From Actinokineospora sp. NBRC 105648 (GTDB lineage: Bacteria; Actinomycetota; Actinomycetes; Mycobacteriales; Pseudonocardiaceae): a stretch of DNA of 64,000 nt. Of this stretch, positions 56,696 through 64,000 are shown in pieces. Every line of letters begins with the position of its first letter. Position 1 is the first letter of the stretch. The notes below the pieces were generated by a model, which ran no database searches, had not been told where the DNA came from, and was given only the letters and a program-made list of their open reading frames with translations. Location: NCBI RefSeq assembly GCF_030269645.1, contig NZ_BSTR01000013.1:90804-154803 (forward strand), written 5' to 3'. The translations under genes were made by a program, and so were the position numbers.

Positions 56696-59600
56696 CTGAG
56701 CGGGTCCCGGCGTCGTTCGCGCAGCGGCGGCTGTGGTTCCTCAGCCGGTTCGAGGCCGTGGGCGCGACTTACAACATTCCCTTGGCACTTCGGCTTTCTG
56801 GGCCACTCGACGCTCCGGCGCTGCAGGCCGCGGTGGCCGACGTGGCTAGCCGGCACGAGACGCTGCGCACGGTGTTCGGCCAAGACGCCGAAGGGCCGTA
56901 CCAGGTCGTGCTCGACGCCGTGCCGACCTTCGAGGCCCGCGCGATCGCCGAAGCCGAGCTGCCTGCCGCGCTGGCCGCGGCGGCGGCCCATGAGTTCGAC
57001 CTGTCTGTCGACGTGCCGCTGCGGGTGTGGCTGTTCCAGCTCGCGCCCGAGGAGCACGCGCTGCTCGTCGTCCTGCACCACGTCGCGGGTGACGGGTGGT
57101 CCGTGCCGGTGCTCGCCCGCGACCTGGCCACCGCCTATGCCGCTCGTTCGACCGGGTCCGCGCCGCGGTGGGCGTCGTTGCCTGTGCAGTACGCGGACTA
57201 CACGCTCTGGCAACGAGATCTCCTCGGTGACGAGTCTGATTCGGACAGTCCGCTCGCGCGACAGCTGGCATACTGGCGGGAGGAGCTCGCCGACCTGCCC
57301 GCTGAACTGGAGCTGCCGCTGGACCGGCCGCGTCCCGTGGTGGCCTCGCACCGGGGCGGCCGCGTGCGGTACGAGGTGGGCGCGGACGTGCACCGCCGGG
57401 TGGTCGAGCTGGCCCGGCAGGCCCAGGCGAGCCCGTTCATGGTGGTGCAGGCCGTGGTCGCGGCCCTGCTGTCCCGGCTCGGCGCGGGTACCGACATCCC
57501 GCTCGGCACGCCTATCGCGGGCCGCACCGACGACCGGCTGGATGGGCTGATCGGCTTCTTTGTCAACACCCTGGTGCTGCGCAACGACCTGACCGGCGAC
57601 CCGACCGTGCGCGAACTGGTGGCCAGGGTGCGCGAGACCGACCTGGCCGCCTACGCCCACCAAGACGTACCGTTCGAGCGCTTGGTCGAGCTGGTCAACC
57701 CGGAGCGCTCGCGGGCCCGGCACCCGCTCTTCCAGGTGATGCTCACCTTCAACAACACCGCCGAGCGCGCCGAGCCGCAAGAGGTCGCGCTGCGCGGGTT
57801 GGTGGCCCGGCCGGAGGTGGCCGACTCCGGCACCGCGAAGTTCGACCTGCTGTTCTCCTTCGCGGAGCGGTTCGACGCGTCCGGCGCGCCGGACGGACTG
57901 GGTGCGGGGCTGGAGTTCAACGCCGACGTGTTCGACCCCGCCACCGCCGAGTCCCTTGTGGACTGGTTCGGGGCGCTGCTGGAACAGGCTGTCGCCCAGC
58001 CTGACCTGCGCGTTCGCGAGCTGGCGCTGACCGGTGACTCGGCTCAGGTTCAGGGTGCTGAGCGGCAGGCATCCGGGGAGACGCTGCCCTCGACGTTCGC
58101 CCGGGCGGCGGCCGAGACGCCGGATCGCGTGGCGGTCGTCGATGGCGAGGTCGTACTCACCTACGCCGAACTGGACGCACGGGCCAACCGGCTGGCGCAC
58201 GAGTTGATCGCGCGTGGGGCTGGGCCCGAGCAGCGGGTCGCGGTGGCGTTGCCGCGTTCGGCGCACCTGGCGGTAGCGATGCTCGCGGTGCTCAAGGCGG
58301 GGGCGGCCTATGTGCCGGTGGACCCAGAGTACCCGGCTGAGCGGGTGGACCTGATGCTGGCCGAGTCCGCGCCGGTGCTCGTGCTGGCCACCGGCGAGAC
58401 CGCCGAGCGCCTGCGCCTGGGGCCGACGGCCTGGCTGGCCGCCGACGCCGAACTGACTGGCCCCGCCACGGCGCCGGTCGTCAACTTCCGGCCGGAACAC
58501 CCGGCGTATGTGATCTACACGTCCGGGTCGACCGGGCGGCCCAAGGGGATCGCGATGCCCGGGGGTGCGCTGCTCAACCTCCTGGACTGGCACGGCGAGG
58601 CTGTCCCGGGACAGGGCGCGCGCGTCGCGCAGTTCACCGCGGTCAGCTTCGACGTGTCCGTGCAGGAGATCCTTTCCGCGCTGCTGCACGGGAAGACGCT
58701 GGTGTCGTGCCCCGAGGACGTGCGCCGTGACCCGGCCGCGCTGGCCCGCTGGCTGGGGGAGCAGCGGATCGCCGAGCTGTACGCGCCGAACCTCGTCGTG
58801 GAGGCGGTGGCCGCCGCGGGCCTGGACCTGCCGGAGCTGACCACGGTCGCGCAGGCGGGCGAGGCGTTGACGCTGAGCGGGCCGGTGCGCGAGTGGTGCG
58901 CGCGGGTGCCGGGGCGGCGTCTGCACAACCACTACGGGCCCGCCGAGACACACGTCGTGACAGCGTGGACAGCTCCGGCGTCTGTGGATGACTGGCCCGC
59001 GGTGCCGCCGATCGGGCGGCCGGTGCACAACGTGCGCGCCTACGTGCTCGACGACGTGCTGCGACCGGTCCCCGTCGGGGTGCCCGGCGAGCTCTACCTT
59101 GCGGGACAAGCGCTTGCTCGGGGCTACCTCAACCAGCCCGGGCTCACAGCGGGCCGGTTCGTGGCGGATCCGCAGGGATCGGGTGAGCGGATGTACCGCA
59201 CCGGGGACCGGGCGCGCTGGACCCGGGCCGGTGAGCTGGAGTTCCTCGGCCGGGCCGACGACCAGGTGAAGATCCGCGGCTTCCGGATCGAGCCCGGTGA
59301 GGTCGCCGCGGTGCTCGCCCGGCACGCCGACGTCGGCGCGGTCCGGGTGTTGGTGCACGACGGCAGGCTCATCGCCTACTACACCCCGGTCGGCGCCGCC
59401 CCCGAGGCGGCGACGCTGCGCAAGCACGCCGCGCAGACGCTCCCGGACTACATGGTGCCTGCCGCGTTCGTTCCGCTCGACGCGCTTCCGTTGACTGCCA
59501 ACGGAAAGCTCGACCGACGGGCGCTGCCCACACCGGAACGGGCCGAGACCGCGGTCGCTCCGCGTGACCCGTGGGAGGACGTGCTGGCCACTCTGTTCGC

Positions 59601-60585
59601 TGAGGTGCTCGACCTGCCCGAGGTGGGGGTCGAGGACGACTTCTTCGAACTCGGCGGCCACTCCTTCCTGGCCGCGGACCTGGCCCGACGGATTGGCGCC
59701 GCGCTCGGTGTGGAGCTGTCGGTGCGGTCGGTGTTCGAGGCGCGCACCCCTGCGGCACTCAGCGCCGCCATCCGGGACGGCGGTTCGGGCGGCGCACAGG
59801 ACGTGCTGCTGCCACTGCGCCCCGGCGGTGCGGGCGTGCCGCTGTTTTGCGTGCACCCGGGTGCGGGCTTCAGCTGGTGCTACTCCCGGCTGCTGCGCCA
59901 CCTCGACGCCGACGTACCGGTCTACGGGCTCCAGGCACGCGGGCTGAGCGGGGACGAGCCGTTGCCCGCCAGTGTCACCGAGATGGCGGCCGACTACGCC
60001 GAACAGGTGTTGCGGGTGCGCCCCGAGGGGCCGTACCGGATCCTGGGCTGGTCCTTCGGTGGCAACGTCGCGCACGCCCTCGCCGCGCGGTTGCGCGAGC
60101 TAGGACACCGGGTCGACCTGGTGGCCCTGCTGGACGCATATCCGTCCGAAGAGGACCTCCGTGCGGTACAGTTGGACGAGGAAGCATTGCTGGCGAACAA
60201 CTTCCGCCACTTCGGCTTCGACGTCGACGCGGCCGAGCTGGCCGGCGACGAGGCTGCCGTGCTGGCCCGCTTCCGTGACCACCTGCGCGCCGAGAACGCC
60301 GCCATCGGCCACCTCGAGGCGGCCGATATGCCCGCGCTGAAGCGGGTGTTCGTCAACAACGTGCGCCTCATGCGCGCGCACGTCCCGCCGGTGCTCGACA
60401 CCGACGTCCTGTTCCTGTCCGCCCGGCACGCACCGGACCGGGCGGGGGTGGACCCGGGCGTGTGGCGGCGGTATGTGACCGGGGACATAGCGGTGCACCC
60501 CGTAGGGGTTGCGCACGGCGAGATGATGACCGACGACAACGCGGTCACCGAGATCGTGCGGGTGCTGGCCACCCGCATCAGCTGA
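53629..60585 (+). CDS. NRPS 3: modules 10-11 and macrocyclising thioesterase
   Basis: 2318 residues from GTG 53629, overlapping the previous stop (GTGA); the longer frame from 53434 is a shadow within NRPS 2. Order: C (opens [23 protein letters not shown] at 142, D-acceptor type after the upstream epimerase), A10 core near 594, PCP Ser971, C11 HHVAGDG at 1150, A11 core near 1630, PCP Ser2012, thioesterase from about 2045. The thioesterase has nucleophile Ser2142 (GWSFGG), an Asp in LLDAYPSEE and His in VGVAHGEMM. Predicted residues are Val and Pro. By analogy with friulimicin it should close a lactam between the Dab2 side-chain amine and the Pro11 carboxyl. Core A3 of A10 reads IHTSGSTG instead of IYTSGSTG. 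Confidence 0.95.
56696..60585 (+). other. Module 11: C - A (Pro) - PCP - TE
   Basis: Pocket residues: D-V-Q-L-A-A-H-V-V-K, the Pro pocket DVQLIAHVVK with Ala for Ile at position 299. A substituted proline is possible but no methylproline genes are in the window. The release thioesterase follows the PCP directly. Confidence 0.82.
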
Positions 60586-60602
60586 CAGATGGGGAGAACA
60601 CG

Positions 60603-60815
60603 ATGAGCACGAACCCGTTCGAGGACGCCGACGGCCGCTACCTGGTCCTGGTCAACGACGAGGGCCAGCACTCGCTGTGGCCCGCGTTCGCCGAGGTCCC
60701 GGCAGGCTGGACCGTGGCGCTGGCCGAGACCGACCGGCCGAGCGCGCTGGCGTACGTCGAGGAGAACTGGACCGACATGCGCCCGCTCAGCCTGGTGCGC
60801 GCCATGGGGGAGTGA
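60603..60815 (+). CDS. MbtH-like NRPS accessory protein
   Basis: 70 residues, ATG 60603 with GGGGAG just upstream. All family marks are present: [21 protein letters not shown] and [14 protein letters not shown]. MbtH-like proteins bind A domains and are needed for solubility or full activity of many actinomycete NRPSs. It follows NRPS 3 by 17 bases and is the only MbtH-like gene in the window, so it probably serves the A domains of this cluster, including the free-standing one. Confidence 0.97.
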   Translation: MSTNPFEDADGRYLVLVNDEGQHSLWPAFAEVPAGWTVALAETDRPSALAYVEENWTDMRPLSLVRAMGE

Positions 60816-60816
60816 C

Positions 60817-61617
60817 GTGCCGCTGATCGAGGTCAACGGCATCCGCCTGCACCACACCGACACCGGCCACGGCGACCCGGTGCTGCTGCTCATGGGCACC
60901 GGCTCCCGTGGCTCGGTGTGGGACCTGCACCAGGTCCCGGCCCTGGTCGCGGCCGGGTACCGGACGATCACGGTCGACAACCGGGGCATCCCACCGAGCG
61001 ACGAGTGCGCGTCCGGCTTCACGGTGCACGACATGGTCGCCGACACGGCGGCCCTGATCGAGGCCCTTGACCTGGGCCCCTGTCGGGTCGTCGGTACCTC
61101 CATGGGTGCCTACATCACCGCGGAGCTGGCCCTCGCCCGGCCGGAGCTGGTGCGCCAAGCGGTCCTTTTGGCCGCGCGCGGGCGCAGCGACCTGCTGCGC
61201 ACCGCGCTGGCGACGGCGGAACGAGACCTGCGCGCGTCCGGCGTCACCCTGCCACCGAGCTACCGCGCCGTGATGCAGGCGATCCAGTTCCTGTCCCGCA
61301 CCACCCTGTCCGACGACGTGGCCGCCCGGGACTGGCTGGACCTGCTGGAGTTCGCCCCGAAGGACGGCCCGGGAACCCTGGCCCAACAGGCCCTCGAACC
61401 CATGCCGAACCGACTGGCGGCCTACCGCGACATCCGGGTCCCGGTCCGCGTCATCTCCTTCGCCGACGACCTGGTGACCCCACCGCACCTGGGCGCGGAA
61501 CTCGCCGAGGCCATCCCGGGCGCCGACCACCTCGAGATCACCGGCTGCGGCCACTACGGCTACCTGGAGGACCCGGACTCGGTCAACAAGGCACTCCTGG
61601 ACTTCTTCACCTGCTGA
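60817..61617 (+). CDS. Alpha/beta hydrolase
   Basis: 266 residues from GTG 60817, one base after the MbtH stop, so coupled to the NRPS operon. The alpha/beta hydrolase triad is visible: nucleophile in VVGTSMGAYI, acid in FADDLVTPP and His in GCGHYGYLEDP; the HTDTGHGDPVLLLMGTG opening is the oxyanion-side motif. It lacks the GHSMGG pattern of dedicated type II thioesterases, so editing of misloaded carriers is possible but not certain. Other options are resistance hydrolysis or a late tailoring step. It is the last rightward gene of the cluster, and its 3' end overlaps the convergent nitrilase-like gene by 58 bases. Confidence 0.85.
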   Translation: MPLIEVNGIRLHHTDTGHGDPVLLLMGTGSRGSVWDLHQVPALVAAGYRTITVDNRGIPPSDECASGFTVHDMVADTAALIEALDLGPCRVVGTSMGAYITAELALARPELVRQAVLLAARGRSDLLRTALATAERDLRASGVTLPPSYRAVMQAIQFLSRTTLSDDVAARDWLDLLEFAPKDGPGTLAQQALEPMPNRLAAYRDIRVPVRVISFADDLVTPPHLGAELAEAIPGADHLEITGCGHYGYLEDPDSVNKALLDFFTC

Positions 61618-63104
61618 CGCCTGCCGACCGAGCAGAGGGCGAGAACGGCGACAACGGCACAGACCCACGCGAACACATCACCGATCCGCGCATAAACGGT
61701 GTTCAAGTTGCGCGTGGTCACCTCAGCCCGCACCACCTGCCGATCAGCCACGAAGAAGTCGGCCGACGCCACCACCCGACCCAGCGGATCGACCACCTCG
61801 GCGATGCCCTTGCTGGCCTGGTGCACGAGGGAGAAACCACCCTCGATAGCCCGGAACCGTGCCTTCTCGGCGTGCAGTCGAGCGATCCCCTCCCAGTTGT
61901 TGGCAGGCACCAGCACCAGACCGGCCCCGCGCCCGCCAACCGCCCGGGTGAGGTCGGGGAAGTCGGCGTCGAAGCAGATCAACGCCGCCAACACACCGTG
62001 CGGCGTCCCGATGACCGGCACCGGACTGTCCGTGGGCGTCTCGGGCTCCAGCCCCGGCACCGGGTGCCCCTTGTCGTAGGTCCACGCGACATGTCCCTGC
62101 GGCGTGAGCAAGATGGCCTGGTTGAGCAGATGCGGAGCTTCATCGGTGTAGACCGACATGGCGACGTTGACGTAGACCCCATACCGACGCGCGACCACGG
62201 CAACGGAGTCGATCAACGCTTGTTTGTCCCGCGCCATGGCCTGACCGGCACTCTCCGACCACGTGATCACCTCAGCCCCCGCCTGCGCCTCCCGCTCCGT
62301 CCGCGCCACCATCCGCGCGTTGACGCTCGAAAAGGCATCCCGCATCCGCTGCGCCGGCGCAGTGGTGAAGTCACGCAACTCCGGCAGGTCCTCCAGACTC
62401 TTGGTCCACGCCTTCACCTCACCGGCCGTCGGACTGACCCCGGCCACCCGCACCGTCTGGACATCGGTACGCGTCGTCACCATCCGAACCACCCCGAACC
62501 CGACAGTCCCGACCAGCGCCGAAAGCACCAGCACAACGGCAACCTTGGCCCCAGACCGCCGCTCCCAGACCAGATTGGCCACCGGCCCCACCCAGGCCAC
62601 CAGGAAGCTGACGGCGTAGGCACCGAACACGGAAGAGATCTGGATAAGCGTGTCGAAGTCGTACTGCGTCGTACCGAGTGATCCGTAGATGGCACCGAAC
62701 GGACTGAGCGCAGCAATCCCGAACTCCACCGCGACCCGCGCAGACGGAAAGACAAGAGTGCGGAAAACCGGGTGGAGATGGCCGGTCAAGCGGTCCACCA
62801 GAAAGGGAAGTCCAAGCGCGACAGACAGAGCCCCGATCCCACCCAACGCCACGGAATTGAGCAGGCTGTCGGCCTGATACAGCCAGAACGCACCGGCAAG
62901 CAACTGGACCCCAACGATGGCGAGGAAACCACGCAGGACTCCGGCACCACGGGAGTACCGCAGCAGGAACACGGGCACGATCCAGGCGGCAACAGCGATG
63001 TCCCACTTGCCATGCACGGCGAACAGGGAGAGTAACCCACCTGCGACAAGCCAGACGAACGACCGCTCTGTCGACCTTGGACGGACCTCGGGTGGAGTGC
63101 GCAT
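61560..63104 (-). CDS. Nitrilase-superfamily membrane protein, apolipoprotein N-acyltransferase-like
   Basis: 514 residues from ATG 63104; the frame extends further upstream to 63227 but that part has no family features. No strong ribosome site precedes 63104, so the start is uncertain. The N-terminal half has about seven hydrophobic segments; the C-terminal half is a carbon-nitrogen hydrolase domain with Glu in ITWSESAG, Lys in TYDKGHPVPGLEP and Cys in ALICFDADFPDL. This layout is that of Lnt, which N-acylates lipoproteins in the membrane. It is convergent with the lipopeptide operon and overlaps the hydrolase gene tail-to-tail by 58 bases. It probably marks the right edge of the cluster. 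A role in lipopeptide acylation would be speculative, since FAAL and ACP are present. Confidence 0.82.
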   Translation of the reverse strand: MRTPPEVRPRSTERSFVWLVAGGLLSLFAVHGKWDIAVAAWIVPVFLLRYSRGAGVLRGFLAIVGVQLLAGAFWLYQADSLLNSVALGGIGALSVALGLPFLVDRLTGHLHPVFRTLVFPSARVAVEFGIAALSPFGAIYGSLGTTQYDFDTLIQISSVFGAYAVSFLVAWVGPVANLVWERRSGAKVAVVLVLSALVGTVGFGVVRMVTTRTDVQTVRVAGVSPTAGEVKAWTKSLEDLPELRDFTTAPAQRMRDAFSSVNARMVARTEREAQAGAEVITWSESAGQAMARDKQALIDSVAVVARRYGVYVNVAMSVYTDEAPHLLNQAILLTPQGHVAWTYDKGHPVPGLEPETPTDSPVPVIGTPHGVLAALICFDADFPDLTRAVGGRGAGLVLVPANNWEGIARLHAEKARFRAIEGGFSLVHQASKGIAEVVDPLGRVVASADFFVADRQVVRAEVTTRNLNTVYARIGDVFAWVCAVVAVLALCSVGRRQQVKKSRSALLTESGSSR

Positions 63105-63281
63105 GTTGGCCAACTGTAGGCAGGCAGCACAGAGATGACCATGAAGCGCACCGCCACATGTCAACCGGAAGACCACACCGGCACCCTGCGGAACACCCCA
63201 ACACCATCCGAGTGACTCCAACCTCAAACCCCACGAAAGACTGAAAGATGGCGCGGAGGACGCTGTAGTGCAACAAAATTC

Positions 63282-63329
63282 CCCCAGCCCCAGCCCCAGC
63301 CCCAGCCCCAGCCCCAGCCCCAGCCCCAG
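63282..63329. repeat. Eight perfect CCCCAG hexamers, G-quadruplex candidate on the minus strand
   Basis: CCCCAG repeats eight times without error from 63282. The minus strand reads (CTGGGG)8, with eight G4 tracts separated by two bases, a strong quadruplex pattern. It lies about 180 bases upstream of the nitrilase-like gene start on that gene's coding strand. In one minus-strand frame it would encode Trp-Gly repeats, which I do not consider real coding. Confidence 0.9.
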
Positions 63330-63378
63330 CGCGAAGGCTCAGGTGGACCGACCCTCCACGAGACCGCGTGGAGAGGCC

Positions 63379-63590
63379 ACCCCCGCTGGAGCGCAACAAG
63401 ATCCCGACCCCGCTGGTACGTGACTGCACCCCACCCCCGCTGGTGCGTAACAGAATCCCACCCCCGCTGGTAGGCAACATGATCCCGACCCCCGGAACGC
63501 AACAAGGTCCCCACCCCGCTGGCAACCGGCAGGGTCCCGCCCCCGCTGGTACCGCAGCGGTGAGGCCGACCCCGCTGGTACGCAAGTCCC
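63379..63590. repeat. Degenerate minisatellite with CCGCTGG-containing units of about 27 bp
   Basis: Seven copies of CCGCTGG, each followed by a variable segment such as TRCGCAACARGATCCCRAC, spaced 24-30 bases apart, plus one degraded unit (near 63490) that lacks the core. A fragment of the same unit (GCAACAAAATTCCCCC) precedes the hexamer array, so both arrays appear related. Units differ in length and sequence, unlike a CRISPR. Confidence 0.75.
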
Positions 63591-63596
63591 GTTACG

Positions 63597-63633
63597 GATG
63601 CTCGATCTAGTGGACTCGCTTCGTGTGGGGGAG
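63597..63633. repeat. Solitary copy of the fold-back element's terminal sequence
   Basis: The stretch around GCTCGATCTAGTGGACTCG and CTTCGTGTGGGG matches the reverse complement of the left arm of the element at 63703-63877 with a few differences. It is probably the remnant of another copy. Confidence 0.6.
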
Positions 63634-63702
63634 GAGTACCGCTAAACTTGACCGGTGGTGGGGAATGCCCTTCACCCGCCCTTTTTTCACCACCGCGGTG
63701 CT

Positions 63703-63877
63703 CTAGGGGCCCCGCGCGAAGTGAGTTCACTAGATCGAGCCCATGCTTTTACTCGGGCAACCCCAGCGATGAGCCACCATGCAGGTCGACCGTAGGTCGG
63801 CGTGCGGCACACCCCACGAGCTGCCCAAGTAAAGCGGAGGCTCGATTGGCTGGACTGCCTTCGCGCGGGGCCCCTAG
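63703..63877. mobile_element. 175-bp fold-back (MITE-like) element
   Basis: The ends are perfect 19-bp inverted repeats (CTAGGGGCCCCGCGCGAAG at 63703-63721, its complement at 63859-63877). Similarity between the arms continues inward for about 58 bases (ATCGAGC, GCTTTTACTCGGGCA versus GCTTTACTTGGGCA). There is no credible gene inside. Long imperfect terminal repeats, small size and a nearby solo copy of the arm fit a non-autonomous transposable element. CTAG at each end could be part of the element or a target duplication. Confidence 0.65.
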
Positions 63878-63942
63878 TACGGCAGCCGCCATTTGGGTTG
63901 TGACCTGCGGGAACGTGTGGTGGGGCCCGTGTTCGACGTGGA

Positions 63943-63994
63943 GCAGCCGCCTGTTGATCATGTGTTTGTGAAGACGACAGGATCGCAGGCGGCT
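63943..63994. other. 11-bp inverted repeat at the window end
   Basis: GCAGCCGCCTG (63943-63953) and CAGGCGGCTGC (63984-63994) are perfect complements around a 30-base loop. The region from 63878 to the end contains no gene I can support; a gene or insertion sequence may begin here and continue outside. Confidence 0.4.
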
Positions 63995-64000
63995 GCGGCT

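Noticed and set aside
60817..61617. Dedicated type II thioesterase
   Set aside because: It lacks the GHSMGG signature and the RifR/GrsT length pattern; only a general alpha/beta hydrolase call is supported.
63379..63590. Possible CRISPR array
   Set aside because: Repeats are short and degenerate, spacing is irregular and spacers share sequence; no cas genes are nearby.
63224..63730. Minus-strand frame with Trp-Gly repeats
   Set aside because: It is a translation of the CTGGGG array and the minisatellite; no ribosome site or family features.
63878..63998. Start of a transposase gene at the right end
   Set aside because: A short inverted repeat and an open frame are present, but the sequence is too short to show any family motif.

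Overview
High-GC actinomycete DNA: GTG and TTG starts are frequent, ribosome sites are strong, and genes are often coupled by ATGA or GTGA overlaps. Gene content suggests a filamentous actinomycete, but the sequence alone does not fix the genus. Nearly all of the window from about 8.1 kb to 61.6 kb is one nonribosomal peptide cluster. It reads as a calcium-dependent acidic lipopeptide assembly line of the friulimicin/amphomycin type.

Left flank (1-7.75 kb). The window opens in the 3' end of a lasso-peptide B2 protease gene coupled to a TauD-type dioxygenase, so a different peptide cluster lies to the left. Next come a truncated copy and a full copy of an XRE/TPR regulator, two small unknown genes, a PAS-LuxR regulator, a LuxR-type two-component pair and a DedA-family membrane protein.

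Precursor supply (8.1-22.1 kb). A tightly coupled four-gene operon encodes a free-standing A-PCP-thioesterase-like protein, an argininosuccinate-lyase-like enzyme, a threonine-kinase-like GHMP kinase and a PLP/ATP-grasp fusion. Together these fit synthesis and activation of 2,3-diaminobutyrate (Dab). A SyrP-like aspartyl hydroxylase, a lysine cyclodeaminase (pipecolate), a luciferase-like monooxygenase, an orphan ABC-2 permease and both subunits of glutamate mutase (3-methylaspartate) follow.

Assembly line (22.4-60.6 kb). A fatty acyl-AMP ligase and an ACP load the lipid, then three NRPSs provide 11 modules. A-domain pocket residues read by eye give: acyl-Asn/Asp1 - (no A domain, Dab expected)2 - D-Pip3 - MeAsp/Asp4 - Asp5 - Gly6 - Asp7 - Gly8 - D-Dab9 - Val10 - Pro11, followed by a thioesterase. 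Order, epimerase positions and precursor genes all match the amphomycin/friulimicin scaffold, including the Asp-Gly-Asp-Gly calcium site. Module 2 lacks an adenylation domain. The free-standing A-PCP protein carries a Cys-nucleophile hydrolase domain (GHCAG) resembling the SyrC/CmaE aminoacyl shuttles, so it probably loads module 2 in trans. The hydroxylase and the luciferase-like monooxygenase suggest oxidised residues not present in amphomycin itself.

Right flank (60.6-64 kb). An MbtH-like protein and an alpha/beta hydrolase finish the operon. A convergent nitrilase/apolipoprotein N-acyltransferase-like gene follows, then about 0.9 kb of repeat-rich DNA: a G-rich hexamer array, a degenerate minisatellite and a 175-bp fold-back element that looks like a MITE.
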